In this document: positions 35,268 to 45,231 of the stretch, one piece after another
Layout of the letters: each line of letters begins with the position of its first letter
Numbering within the stretch: position 1 is the stretch's first letter
Origin: Sediminibacter sp. Hel_I_10
GTDB taxonomy: Bacteria > Bacteroidota > Bacteroidia > Flavobacteriales > Flavobacteriaceae
DNA length: 64,000 nt
Direction: 5' to 3'
Assembly (NCBI RefSeq): GCF_000688335.1
Contig: NZ_JHZX01000001.1
Coordinates: forward strand, 3,286,001-3,350,000
Translations under genes and position numbers: made by a program
Notes under the pieces: model-generated
What the model was told of the DNA's origin: nothing
What the model saw: the letters and a program-made list of their open reading frames with translations, nothing else
Database searches by the model: none

Positions 35268-35292
35268 CGTAATAAATTAGGGAAGACAAATA

Positions 35293-35982
35293 TTAAAAGT
35301 TTGGACTTAAACCGTACTCTTTATAAAATTGGTCGAGGATATCAATAACTTCATCGGCACTGTCTACAACGTGGATCAAATCTAGATCTTTAGCGCTCAC
35401 GTTATTGTTGGCCTCTAGGAGCGTTGTTTTAATCCATTCCATAAGACCGCCCCAAAAGTCTGTACCGACTAAGATGATTGGAAATTTTTCGATTTTATTG
35501 GTTTGAATCAGTGTGATGGCCTCAAAGAGCTCATCTAATGTGCCAAAACCTCCAGGCATGACTACAAAACCTTGAGAGTACTTTACAAACATCACCTTTC
35601 TTACAAAAAAGTAATCAAAATCCAAACTCTTATCATTATCTATGTAAGGATTATCGTGCTGTTCAAAAGGTAGATCTATATTAAGTCCAACCGAAGTACC
35701 TCCTGCAATGTGTGCTCCTTTGTTACCGGCTTCCATGATACCTGGACCTCCACCAGTAATAACACCATAGCCATGGGCAACAATTTTGGTAGCCACTTCT
35801 TCTGCTAATTTATAATACTTATGATCAGGTTTTGTTCTTGCTGAACCAAAAATAGAAACACATGGTCCTATTTTGCTTAATTTTTCATAGCCATTAACAA
35901 ATTCTCCCATAATCTTGAATATGGCCCAACTGTCATTGGTTTTGATCTCATTCCATCCTTTGTGGTTCTGTTCTTTTCTCAT
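35293..35982 (-). CDS. LOG-family protein (TIGR00730)
   Basis: The 229-residue product has the LOG motifs GGGPGIMEAGNKGAH and PGGFGTLDELFE, in the right order. LOG proteins hydrolyse nucleoside 5'-monophosphates to release the base; bacterial members vary in substrate. It is full length, soluble and cytoplasmic, with 25 bp to the nuclease gene downstream. The label cytokinin-activating is only a family name here. Confidence 0.92.
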   Translation of the reverse strand: MRKEQNHKGWNEIKTNDSWAIFKIMGEFVNGYEKLSKIGPCVSIFGSARTKPDHKYYKLAEEVATKIVAHGYGVITGGGPGIMEAGNKGAHIAGGTSVGLNIDLPFEQHDNPYIDNDKSLDFDYFFVRKVMFVKYSQGFVVMPGGFGTLDELFEAITLIQTNKIEKFPIILVGTDFWGGLMEWIKTTLLEANNNVSAKDLDLIHVVDSADEVIDILDQFYKEYGLSPNF

Positions 35983-36081
35983 ATATATTCTAAGTCTATT
36001 ATGTTCGCAAAATCACAAAAATAAGGCAATTGACAAGAAGAAATGTTAAAAAATAGCTATTAAAATGTGTAGATTCTCAAT

Positions 36082-36111
36082 AAAAAAAGGCAGACCATTT
36101 GGCCTACCTTT
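36082..36111 (-). terminator. Terminator after the lmo0937-type gene
   Basis: On the minus strand AGGTAGGCCA and TGGTCTGCCT form an imperfect stem followed by a T run. It lies 25 bp after the small-membrane-protein stop. Confidence 0.7.
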
Positions 36112-36136
36112 AGTATCGTTTAAAAATTGACGTTTC

Positions 36137-36334
<198 letters not shown>

Positions 36335-36430
36335 TTACAACATTTACTTGATGAATCTCTAGTTTAAATGCTTTTGAACACACAATTATTTGAAAAAAGG
36401 ACGCATTGGTGTCAAATCTCCAATTTCACC

Positions 36431-39262
36431 TTATTTGAGCTCCTTTTTTAAGAATTTTGCCGTGTAGCTTTTTTTGTCTTTAATAATCTCTTCAGGAGTT
36501 CCTTTGGCTACTACTTTTCCGCCGCCTTGACCACCTTCATATCCTATATCAATAATATAGTCACACATTTTAATAACATCAAGATTGTGCTCTATAATTA
36601 AAACGGTATTGCCTTTATCAACCAATTTGTTAAGCACTAACATTAGGACTCTAATATCTTCAAAGTGGAGCCCCGTTGTAGGTTCATCTAAAATGTAAAA
36701 GGTGTTTCCCGTATCGCGTTTGCTTAATTCTGTTGCCAGTTTAATACGTTGCGCCTCACCACCAGAAAGGGTGGTGCTTTGTTGACCGAGCGTGATGTAG
36801 CCTAAGCCAACATCTTTAATGGTTTTAAGTTTTTTATGGATTTTTGGGATATGCTCAAAAAACTCGACACCTTCGGAAATGGTCATATCTAGCACATCAC
36901 TAATGGATTTTCCTTTGTATCTAATTTCTAGGGTCTCTCTATTAAAGCGTTTGCCTTGGCAGGTTTCACATTCCACGTAAACATCTGGGAGAAAATTCAT
37001 CTCAATAACGCGTAGTCCACCACCTTGGCAGGTCTCACAACGTCCGCCTTTTACGTTAAAACTAAAACGACCGGGCTTATAGCCACGAATCATGGCCTCT
37101 GGGATTTTAGCAAACAGACTTCGTATTTCGCTAAAGGTTCCCGTATAAGTTGCCGGGTTACTTCTGGGTGTGCGCCCTATTGGACTTTGATTGATATCAA
37201 TAACCTTATCGGCATGCTCTAGCCCTTTTATGCTTTTATAGGGCATTGGGATTTTAACCCCATTAAAATAATAGGCGTTCATTATAGGATAGAGCGTCTC
37301 GTTAATTAGGGTCGATTTTCCACTTCCTGAGACCCCTGTAATACCTATCATTTTGCCTAAAGGTAGATCTATGGATACGTTTTTAAGATTGTTACCGGTG
37401 CATCCTTTAAGTGTTATTTTTTTTCCATTTCCTTTTCGTCGTTCTTTAGGCACTGGGATTTCTTTCTTTCCATTAAGATAATCTGCAGTTAGGGTGTCAT
37501 GGGTCAATAACTCCTTTGGTGTCCCTATGCTGATGATTTCTCCACCATACTTACCTGCTTTGGGCCCAATATCAATAACATAATCGGCACGTTCAATCAT
37601 GTCCTTATCATGCTCAACAACAATTACCGAGTTGCCAATATCACGCAGTGCAACTAAAGAATTGATAAGCTTTTCATTATCTCTTTGGTGTAAACCAATG
37701 CTTGGCTCATCTAAAATATAGAGTACTCCAACCAATTGAGATCCAATTTGGGTTGCCAAACGAATACGCTGCGCCTCACCACCAGAAAGTGATTTAGAAC
37801 CGCGGTTGAGCGAGAGGTAATCCAATCCGACATCAAGTAAAAACTGTAAGCGGTTTTTGATTTCCTTAATGATTTCTTCGGCAATTTGAAGTTGGGTCTT
37901 GCTTAAGTGTTGGCTTAAGTTTTGAAACCAGTCTGCTAAATCGACGATGTCTTTTTGAGCTAATTCGGCAATATTAAGTCCATTTACTTTAAAGTAAAGG
38001 GATTCTTTTCTTAGCCTTGAGCCTTCACAATCTGGACATTCTACCTTGTCCATATATTCTTTTGCCCATCTTTTCAACGAGGTCGTGTCTGCATTTTCAT
38101 ATTGGCTTTCTATAAAATTGGCAACGCCTTCAAAATCTATTTTATACTCTCGGGTTACCCCAAGTGTTTTGCTTTCTACAGTAAATTTATCATTGCCACC
38201 ATACATGATCATTTGTTTCGCTTCCTTCGGAAGGTCTTTATAGGGGTCACTCAGTTTAAAATCAAACCGTTGGGCAATGGTTTCAAATTGTTTAAAGATC
38301 CAACTGTTTTTTTGTGGACCATGAGGTGCCAAAGCACCTGCTTTAATAGAAAGACTGTCATCTGGAACAATCTTAGTCTCGTTCACTTTATATAAGGTGC
38401 CAATACCATTACAGGTAGGGCAAGCGCCCTTTGGCGAGTTGAACGAAAAGTTATTTGGCTCAGGATTGGGGTAGGAGATGCCAGAACTTGGGCACATCAA
38501 ATTTCGACTAAAATAACGTGCTTCATTACTGTCTTGATCCAGCACCATAAGCACATCATCACCATGATACATGGCGGTGTTAATGGTTTCAGAGAGTCGC
38601 TTATCGTTATCAGCAGTGTCATCAATTTTGAGTCGGTCAATGACAATCTCAATATCGTGAGTTTTATAACGGTCTAACTTCATGCCCTTGACAATGTCTT
38701 TAACTTCGCCGTCGGTTCTTACTTTTACAAAGCCTTGTTTTGCAATTTGTTCAAAAAGTTCACGATAATGTCCCTTTCTAGAGCGAATTACCGGAGACAA
38801 GATGTTAATGCGTTTGCCTTGATAACTTTCTTTAATCAACTCTTTGATTTGCTCATCGCTATAGCTTACCATTTTTTCGCCAGTATTATAGCTGTATGCA
38901 TCACTGGCACGCGCATAAAGCAGACGTAAAAAATCATAAATCTCAGTGATGGTGCCCACTGTGGAGCGCGGTGATTTACTCGTTGTTTTTTGCTCAATGG
39001 CAATTACAGGAGAAAGGCCGTCAATCTTGTCAACGTCTGGACGCTCTAGACCACCTAAAAACTGACGTGCATAGGCCGAGAAGGTTTCTATATAACGCCG
39101 CTGGCCTTCTGCATAAATGGTGTCAAAAGCCAAAGAAGATTTCCCACTACCAGAAAGTCCTGTAATGACCACCAATTGCTCTCTGGGTATGGTAACATCA
39201 ATGTTTTTTAAGTTATGAACTCTCGCTCCTTTTACCTCAATGGCATCCTCAAATTTGCTCAT
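36431..39262 (-). CDS. uvrA: Excinuclease ABC subunit A
   Basis: The 943-residue product is the damage-recognition ATPase of nucleotide excision repair. Both ABC modules are present: Walker [13 protein letters not shown] near residue 34 and [12 protein letters not shown] in the second half, each with a LSGGEAQR signature. Four CxxC pairs (CPTC, CPDC and CETC twice) bind zinc. It is expected to work with UvrB and UvrC, which are not in the window. The gene stands alone. Confidence 0.97.
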   Translation of the reverse strand: MSKFEDAIEVKGARVHNLKNIDVTIPREQLVVITGLSGSGKSSLAFDTIYAEGQRRYIETFSAYARQFLGGLERPDVDKIDGLSPVIAIEQKTTSKSPRSTVGTITEIYDFLRLLYARASDAYSYNTGEKMVSYSDEQIKELIKESYQGKRINILSPVIRSRKGHYRELFEQIAKQGFVKVRTDGEVKDIVKGMKLDRYKTHDIEIVIDRLKIDDTADNDKRLSETINTAMYHGDDVLMVLDQDSNEARYFSRNLMCPSSGISYPNPEPNNFSFNSPKGACPTCNGIGTLYKVNETKIVPDDSLSIKAGALAPHGPQKNSWIFKQFETIAQRFDFKLSDPYKDLPKEAKQMIMYGGNDKFTVESKTLGVTREYKIDFEGVANFIESQYENADTTSLKRWAKEYMDKVECPDCEGSRLRKESLYFKVNGLNIAELAQKDIVDLADWFQNLSQHLSKTQLQIAEEIIKEIKNRLQFLLDVGLDYLSLNRGSKSLSGGEAQRIRLATQIGSQLVGVLYILDEPSIGLHQRDNEKLINSLVALRDIGNSVIVVEHDKDMIERADYVIDIGPKAGKYGGEIISIGTPKELLTHDTLTADYLNGKKEIPVPKERRKGNGKKITLKGCTGNNLKNVSIDLPLGKMIGITGVSGSGKSTLINETLYPIMNAYYFNGVKIPMPYKSIKGLEHADKVIDINQSPIGRTPRSNPATYTGTFSEIRSLFAKIPEAMIRGYKPGRFSFNVKGGRCETCQGGGLRVIEMNFLPDVYVECETCQGKRFNRETLEIRYKGKSISDVLDMTISEGVEFFEHIPKIHKKLKTIKDVGLGYITLGQQSTTLSGGEAQRIKLATELSKRDTGNTFYILDEPTTGLHFEDIRVLMLVLNKLVDKGNTVLIIEHNLDVIKMCDYIIDIGYEGGQGGGKVVAKGTPEEIIKDKKSYTAKFLKKELK

Positions 39263-39369
39263 AAATACTGCTGAAATTATCTTTTGAATAACAAAGTTGC
39301 AAAGGTAAGGATTTCTGTTGTTAATTGATAGTTAAGAGGATTGCTCAAAAGAAGAGGATTAGGGCTTTA

Positions 39370-40650
39370 TTAGGACTTGGTTTTGCTGCCAATAGTAAGC
39401 AGTTCATTCCATTGTGTGGTGTATCTTGGGCTGCGATGCTCTTTAATGAGCGCCCATTCTTTCTCGCGATTACCAACTGTGGCCAATTTAATTTTGTTTT
39501 TACCGAATTTACCGTTCATCTCATCCATGAGTTGGGTTAAGATGTCATCTGCAACATCTGAGCTGTCTTGAAACAAGCTGGTTTGGATATGATGCTCTGG
39601 CACCAATCCCATTAAATTCACGCCTACTTTTTTGTAGCGATAGCCCGTTTTGAAAATAGCTTTCAGGCCTTTAAGCGCCGTCTTTGTTAAGAGGATGGTG
39701 CTATTGGTTGGCTGATCTAACGTCAATACAATGGTGTTTTTATACTGCTTATCAGAGTCACTGTGGTAGTTTGTGGTTAAATAAATTTCAATTTTGGTAG
39801 CAGCACTTTTTTGTTGCCGTAAGAGGTCTGCAACTTCGGAAACGTAATAACTACATGCTTCTTGAATAAGAGAATAATCGGTAAGCTTATAACCAAAGGA
39901 TTTTGCCGTGCCGATGCCTTTTTTAGGATCTGGAGCGGTGGTCAATTGAAGGCAAATATCGTTATTGAGTTCGCGCCATAAACGTTCGCCAATAACAGTC
40001 ATTTGCTTGCGTACCCACGCAACTGGCATTTCAGCAAAATCATAAGCCGTATGTTTTCCTGCATTTTGTAAGCGCTTGGCATGTTGCTTGCCAATGCCCC
40101 ATGTATCTTTTATGGCAATGTATTTAAGGAGTTCGATGCGTTTTTCTTCCGAAGTAACCACGTAAGTCCCCTTGTTTGCGACGCTTTTTTTAGCATATCT
40201 ATTGGCTAATTTTGAGAGCGATTTTGTTTTGGCAATACCAACGCCTACAGGGATTCCTGTATGTTGATAGACGGTGTTCTTGATGTCTTTTGCAATTTGT
40301 TCTAAGTCTTCATCAGCATAATGCGATAAGTCTACAAAACTTTCGTCAATGCTATATTCTTCAACCTTGGGTGAAAATAATTTAAGCGTGTCCATCACCC
40401 GACGAGACATGTCACTATACAGTGTGTAGTTAGACGAAACACACACCACATTATTGGCCTCAAGAATCTGTTTAATTTTAAATACGGGCTGAAACATGGG
40501 AATGTGTGCCAATGCTTTGGCCTCTGCATTGGCGGCAATGATGCATCCATCATTATTGCTCAGTACCACAACAGGTTTGTTTTTTAGATCGGGACGAAAC
40601 ACTTGTTCGCAAGAGGCATAAAAACTGTTGCAATCTACCAGCGCTATCAT
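39370..40650 (-). CDS. umuC: DNA polymerase V catalytic subunit UmuC (Y family)
   Basis: The 426-residue product is an error-prone Y-family polymerase. It has [16 protein letters not shown] (with the metal-binding Asp6), [10 protein letters not shown] with the catalytic Asp-Glu pair, a helix-hairpin-helix thumb region and a DUF4113-like little-finger tail. The start at 40650 is supported by a 4-bp ATGA overlap with the umuD stop. The operon is umuD-umuC on the minus strand, as in many bacteria. Confidence 0.95.
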   Translation of the reverse strand: MIALVDCNSFYASCEQVFRPDLKNKPVVVLSNNDGCIIAANAEAKALAHIPMFQPVFKIKQILEANNVVCVSSNYTLYSDMSRRVMDTLKLFSPKVEEYSIDESFVDLSHYADEDLEQIAKDIKNTVYQHTGIPVGVGIAKTKSLSKLANRYAKKSVANKGTYVVTSEEKRIELLKYIAIKDTWGIGKQHAKRLQNAGKHTAYDFAEMPVAWVRKQMTVIGERLWRELNNDICLQLTTAPDPKKGIGTAKSFGYKLTDYSLIQEACSYYVSEVADLLRQQKSAATKIEIYLTTNYHSDSDKQYKNTIVLTLDQPTNSTILLTKTALKGLKAIFKTGYRYKKVGVNLMGLVPEHHIQTSLFQDSSDVADDILTQLMDEMNGKFGKNKIKLATVGNREKEWALIKEHRSPRYTTQWNELLTIGSKTKS

Positions 40651-41009
40651 GACAATACTGATTTTATAATGTGGGTAATAATGCCCCAAACTTCGTATGT
40701 GGTTTGTGCTTTAAGTCGTTCTACCTTAAACTCACCGTCGGTAATAATCAAGGCCAAGTAGTGTTTAGATGCGGGAATGGATTTATCAACGATGAGCACA
40801 TCATTTCTACAAATGCCAAAGTCCATAAAGCTATCGTCGGCCAGTCTTACATAAAACGTAGCATTTTTGTTTTTTATCAAAACCTCGTTTAAATCGATGG
40901 CGGGTTCAGAATAATGTGTGGCAGGACTGGAGAATCCTGTTTGAGTAGGTCGCTGTACGCGATAATTTCTAGAAGAACGCTCAACGGGGCTTACGGTGTA
41001 TTTATTCAT
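40647..41009 (-). CDS. umuD: UmuD-like S24 peptidase-fold protein
   Basis: The 120-residue product has the S24 pattern [11 protein letters not shown] (cleavage region), [11 protein letters not shown] with the catalytic serine, DVLIVDKSI, and EFKVERL. In E. coli UmuD the lysine base is the first Lys of TVKKL; here that position is Glu in KVERL, with a Lys two residues earlier. Self-cleavage may therefore be altered. It starts the umuDC operon and has a palindrome about 80 bp upstream. Confidence 0.85.
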   Translation of the reverse strand: MNKYTVSPVERSSRNYRVQRPTQTGFSSPATHYSEPAIDLNEVLIKNKNATFYVRLADDSFMDFGICRNDVLIVDKSIPASKHYLALIITDGEFKVERLKAQTTYEVWGIITHIIKSVLS

Positions 41010-41086
41010 AGGACATTAAAATTTAGAGCTATTAACGAGCCGAATTTAACCTAAAATAACCAATGCTACAATTAATAGTTTTAAAT

Positions 41087-41101
41087 ACTACAAATTGTAG
41101 T
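41087..41101. promoter_or_regulatory. Palindrome upstream of umuDC
   Basis: ACTACAA and TTGTAGT are perfect arms around a single A. It lies between the divergent umuD (start 41009) and the gene at 41196, so it could regulate either. A damage-response operator is the natural guess, but the binding protein is unknown. Confidence 0.4.
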
Positions 41102-41195
41102 TATTTAAAAAATGTTAATTCTAGGCTTACAGTTCATTTTCCATTTGTGGTTTTCAAATCAATTACTATACTTGTAGGACTTAAAATTTGAAATC

Positions 41196-41723
41196 ATGCA
41201 ATTACTAGGAATAGGTTCAAGAATACACCATAGCGAATTTGGAAAAGGCGTCGTAACCAATGTCACTTCAAAACATTATTGGGTCACGTTTATAGAGGCC
41301 GGACTAGAAACCATTGAGATTGACAGCGATTTTGAGGTGATTGAGGCTTGCGAAGATGAGGTAGACAGTGTGAGCTTTGCGGAGGTTGAAAGTAGTTTGG
41401 TACATATTTTAAAACGATGGAGCGATGTCAGCGAGGTGGTACCAATTACCGATAAATGGAAAGGCGGGAAATTGATTTTAGAACCGGGAGATACCACGCT
41501 TCAAGGCAAAGAGTTGCCTATAGACAGTTTCTTCCATAAAATTACCATGGTGCGCGATCGATTGCGTGTTATGGAGCAGAAAATCAATGCCAGTAAAAAC
41601 TTAGATGAACAGGAGAAGATTGATCTTCAACAATACCTTACTAGAAGTTATGGAAGTTTAACGTCTTTTAATGTGTTGTTTAAACTGAAAACCCAACAGT
41701 TTGTGGGACAGAAATCTAGTTAG
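41196..41723 (+). CDS. Conserved Bacteroidota protein with a Tudor/SH3-like N terminus
   Basis: The 175-residue product begins GIGSRIHHSEFGKGVVTNV (5-23), the same kind of SH3-like fold found at the C terminus of PcrA-type helicases, including UvrD in this window (VEHSRFGKGEVL). A helical C-terminal half follows. The family is recognised only as a conserved hypothetical of Bacteroidota. A role in nucleic-acid or helicase biology is inference from the fold and from the umuDC neighbour. Confidence 0.7.
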   Translation: MQLLGIGSRIHHSEFGKGVVTNVTSKHYWVTFIEAGLETIEIDSDFEVIEACEDEVDSVSFAEVESSLVHILKRWSDVSEVVPITDKWKGGKLILEPGDTTLQGKELPIDSFFHKITMVRDRLRVMEQKINASKNLDEQEKIDLQQYLTRSYGSLTSFNVLFKLKTQQFVGQKSS

Positions 41724-42096
41724 TTCTGTTGCTGAAATATGCTTTTTTTATTAGGATTATATAGAAAATTAAAGGTATAAATAAGCATATAACTACAGAT
41801 GACACGGTGTAATTAGCCCCAACCACATGCAAACTTCTTAACATATCAGCAGACTTATTAAATAACGTTTTTGACAAATTAGAAAAATCGGAGATGAGTA
41901 ATACGGTCATTATGATAATGGCATAAAAACAACTAAAACAGTAAATGTTCTTACCTTTTATTTTATCGATCATTAGGGTCCAAGATAAAGGCAAGATTAT
42001 AAACCAAATTATAATATTGATTTCCTTGTACGTGAAACCTGAAATTTTGGAGAGATACAGGAGACACTCGTAGGTAAAATTAAAAATGTCCTTCAT
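41716..42096 (-). CDS. Hypothetical membrane protein
   Basis: The 126-residue product begins MKDIFNFTYECLLYLSKISG and has three hydrophobic segments (IIIWFIILPLSW, FYAIIIMTVLLI, and SVVICLFIPLIFYIIL). The start at 42096 is preferred over one 45 bp upstream because the longer N terminus is polar. Its last 8 bp overlap the convergent gene at 41196. No family is recognised. Confidence 0.6.
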   Translation of the reverse strand: MKDIFNFTYECLLYLSKISGFTYKEINIIIWFIILPLSWTLMIDKIKGKNIYCFSCFYAIIIMTVLLISDFSNLSKTLFNKSADMLRSLHVVGANYTVSSVVICLFIPLIFYIILIKKAYFSNRTN

Positions 42097-42180
42097 CTGT
42101 TGTCGTTTTTTTAGAGTATCAGACACAATCCATAGTTTCATTCTATCTCTTGCAAATGTCCAAATTATGCAGTTATAGCT

Positions 42181-42933
42181 TTAATTGAACCTACGTTTAT
42201 GGTCTTCATTTTCAGAAGAATCAGTTTTTAGATCTCCAATCTCCAGACCTAAAAACAAGAACTTATGAAAGGTGGGTAATTTGGCACCGGTCTCGGTTAT
42301 GGTCCAATCATTCCAAGAGGCTTCAAGACCATCAATGGGCAGAATATCGACCCACATTTGAAAACTCTGGGGCATTCCTTTTTCATTTAAATGCCATAAG
42401 TAGGAGTCTCCAGGGGTGGAGCCGCCAGAGGTGTAAGTCACTAAAAGGGCATCTTTATGGTCTTCGGTATTTACCAAGCGACGCTCTACCCCGTCATCAA
42501 AAACCTTGTAAGGCGCTACCAGCCAAAACGTATCGTTATTAAAGTAATCGGTCGCTTTTTTTATATAGTCTTGCTTTTCTTTTCCATCGTACTTTTGGTC
42601 GGCTACAAATACTTGAGAGTTGTTTGTATGTGCTAAATCAAGTTCGACTCTAAAAGATTTCCAAAACACAGCACAGGTGTTGTTGGCTTTATCCCATTCG
42701 TAATGATGGCGATTTTTAAATGTAAATTCGATATAGTTAGTGGCTTGATAGGCCTCATCATCCAAAGCATCAAGCATTTTTGTGGCCAGAGCATCTGCTT
42801 GAGCACCTTCTGTACCTTGAGGTAACGCTTCATTATATTTGAGGTACATGAATAGAAAAAGAAGGAGGGTGGGCAACGTAAAGAAAACGATGATCCCACC
42901 AATGATTTTCAGAATTTTTGTTGGCTTTGCCAT
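42181..42933 (-). CDS. Membrane-anchored protein of unknown function
   Basis: The 250-residue product has one N-terminal membrane helix (about 9-31) and an extracytoplasmic domain of about 215 residues that ends with a charged tail. It contains EFTFKNRHHYEWDK and a repeated tendency to beta strands. I do not recognise a family beyond conserved Flavobacteriaceae proteins. It lies 24 bp downstream of the recG stop on the same strand, so it may share the recG transcript. Confidence 0.6.
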   Translation of the reverse strand: MAKPTKILKIIGGIIVFFTLPTLLLFLFMYLKYNEALPQGTEGAQADALATKMLDALDDEAYQATNYIEFTFKNRHHYEWDKANNTCAVFWKSFRVELDLAHTNNSQVFVADQKYDGKEKQDYIKKATDYFNNDTFWLVAPYKVFDDGVERRLVNTEDHKDALLVTYTSGGSTPGDSYLWHLNEKGMPQSFQMWVDILPIDGLEASWNDWTITETGAKLPTFHKFLFLGLEIGDLKTDSSENEDHKRRFN

Positions 42934-42957
42934 GGTTGGTTTTTTATGATTTAAGTA

Positions 42958-45060
42958 TCAACTAATGTAGTTCCAAATGTTCTTGTACTTTCCTAAAGCA
43001 CGATAGGTTTGTAAAACGACCTTATGGTCAGGATGAACCAAAGTAGGATCTGCGCTAAGAATACGTTTGGCGTAAAACCGAGAGCTTTGCAAAATATCCT
43101 TGTCCTTGATAACGTCAGCAATTTTTAGATGAAGCACTCCGCTCTGTTGCGTCCCCATAATATCCCCAGGACCACGTAGCTTTAAATCGACTTCGGCAAT
43201 TTCAAAACCATCGCTTGTTCTGGTCATGGTTTCTAAACGCACTTTACTATCCTGACTCAGTTTATGTCCCGTCATTAAGATACAATAACTCTGCTCGGCA
43301 CCTCTACCCACACGGCCACGCAATTGGTGCAATTGCGATAAACCAAACCGCTCTGCACTTTCAATGATCATTACCGAGGCATTTGGAACATTTACCCCAA
43401 CTTCAATGACCGTAGTGGCCACCATAATTTGTGTTTGTGCGTTAACAAAACGCTGCATTTCATAGTCTTTGTCTGCCGGTTTCATTTGTCCGTGCACAAT
43501 TGAGATTTGATATTTTGGCTGCGGAAATTCTCTTACAATACTTTCATAGCCATCCATTAAATCTTTGTAATCCATTTTTTCGCTTTCCTGAATTAAAGGA
43601 TAAACGATGTAGATCTGACGTCCTTTTTCGATTTCATCGCGCATAAATCGCATCACTTTCAAGCGATTTTTATCAAACCGATGTACTGTTTTGATTTTTT
43701 GTCTCCCTGGAGGTAACTCGTCAATAACCGAAATATCCAGATCGCCGTAAACAGACATGGCTAAAGTGCGGGGTATGGGCGTTGCAGTCATCACGAGAAC
43801 GTGTGGCGGAATGGTGTTTTTAGCCCAAAGTTTAGAACGTTGTGCCACCCCAAACCGATGTTGCTCGTCAATAATGGCAAGTCCCAGATTTTGAAATTTC
43901 ACTTTGTCTTCCAAAAGGGCATGTGTACCTATCAAAATATGGAGGGCACCACTTTCCAAATCGGCATGAATGATCTTGCGTTGCGACCTGTTGCTAGAAC
44001 CTGTAAGTAGCGCGATAGAGATGTCCATTTTCTCAGCCAGTTCGCTTAAACCTTGATAATGTTGTATGGCTAAAATTTCCGTAGGAGCCATTAAACAGGC
44101 TTGAAAATTATTGTCTAAAGCCATGAGCATGCTCATAAAAGCCACAATGGTTTTGCCCGAGCCAACGTCTCCTTGTAGCAAGCGGTTCATTTGCGCATTG
44201 CTTCCCAAATCTTGTCTAATTTCCTTTAAAACACGCTTTTGGGCATTGGTCAAATCAAACGGTAAATGGTGTTTGTAAAAGGTGTTGAAATAGGTCCCGA
44301 CCGAATCAAAATTAAACCCTTTGATTTTCGATTTATGAATAAGGTTCTTTAAAATAAGCTGAATTTGGATGTAAAATAGTTCCTCAAACTTTAATCGAAA
44401 TTCGGCTCTCGCCAAAAGATCTTGTTGCTTGGGGAAATGAATATTGAGAAGGGCTTCGCTTTTAGAGAGCAATTTCAACTCAGAAAGAATACCCGAAGGC
44501 AGTGTTTCAACAAAACGCCCGTTGGTTTCTAAAAAGAGATTTTGCATGATCGTATTGAGCACTTTATTGGTCACGCCTTTGTTAGAGAGTTTTTCGGTAG
44601 AAGGATACACCGGCTGCATGGCCGACCTCAGGTTTTGTTCGTGACTGCTCAGTAACTCCATCTCGGGATGAGGCAGGCTAAAAAGACCATTGAACCAATT
44701 AACCTTTCCAAAGATGACGTAAGGCACATTCAATTTCACGTTTTCCTTAATCCACTTTTGACCACGAAACCAAACCAACTCCATACTGCTGGTATCATCT
44801 TGAAATCTTGCCACCAAGCGTTTGCCTCTGTTTTGAGCAATCTCTTTAAACCCTGTGATTTTGCCAATAATTTGAACCTCGGCACTATTACGTTCTAATT
44901 GGTTGATTTTATAGTATTGCGTGCGGTCTAAATACCGATTGGGAAAGAGGTTGATTAAGTCTTGATAGGTATGTATCCCCAATTCACTGCGTAGCAAATC
45001 GGCCCGATTTGGGCCAACTCCCTTAAGGTAATCGATAGGTGTTTGGAGGTTGGTACTCAT
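42958..45060 (-). CDS. recG: ATP-dependent DNA helicase RecG
   Basis: The 700-residue product has an N-terminal wedge domain (1-260) and a superfamily 2 helicase core with Walker A GDVGSGKT, IIDEQHRFGV (the DEQH box, unusual and diagnostic of RecG), TATPIPRTLA, and the C-terminal motifs QLRGRVGRG. RecG remodels stalled replication forks. The size is standard. Confidence 0.97.
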   Translation of the reverse strand: MSTNLQTPIDYLKGVGPNRADLLRSELGIHTYQDLINLFPNRYLDRTQYYKINQLERNSAEVQIIGKITGFKEIAQNRGKRLVARFQDDTSSMELVWFRGQKWIKENVKLNVPYVIFGKVNWFNGLFSLPHPEMELLSSHEQNLRSAMQPVYPSTEKLSNKGVTNKVLNTIMQNLFLETNGRFVETLPSGILSELKLLSKSEALLNIHFPKQQDLLARAEFRLKFEELFYIQIQLILKNLIHKSKIKGFNFDSVGTYFNTFYKHHLPFDLTNAQKRVLKEIRQDLGSNAQMNRLLQGDVGSGKTIVAFMSMLMALDNNFQACLMAPTEILAIQHYQGLSELAEKMDISIALLTGSSNRSQRKIIHADLESGALHILIGTHALLEDKVKFQNLGLAIIDEQHRFGVAQRSKLWAKNTIPPHVLVMTATPIPRTLAMSVYGDLDISVIDELPPGRQKIKTVHRFDKNRLKVMRFMRDEIEKGRQIYIVYPLIQESEKMDYKDLMDGYESIVREFPQPKYQISIVHGQMKPADKDYEMQRFVNAQTQIMVATTVIEVGVNVPNASVMIIESAERFGLSQLHQLRGRVGRGAEQSYCILMTGHKLSQDSKVRLETMTRTSDGFEIAEVDLKLRGPGDIMGTQQSGVLHLKIADVIKDKDILQSSRFYAKRILSADPTLVHPDHKVVLQTYRALGKYKNIWNYIS

Positions 45061-45231
45061 ATTTGCGAATTTACTGAATTCCTACGAAGACAGGAATTCA
45101 AAAAACAGTCTTATCCTAAGGTTATCTTTTGAGAGTGACATTCGTGTACATTTCAAAAGTAATCCCTTGAACCTGCTTCCTCAATAAATCGTTTTATTGT
45201 ATTTTGGTGACATTCTTGCAATACCCAAATA

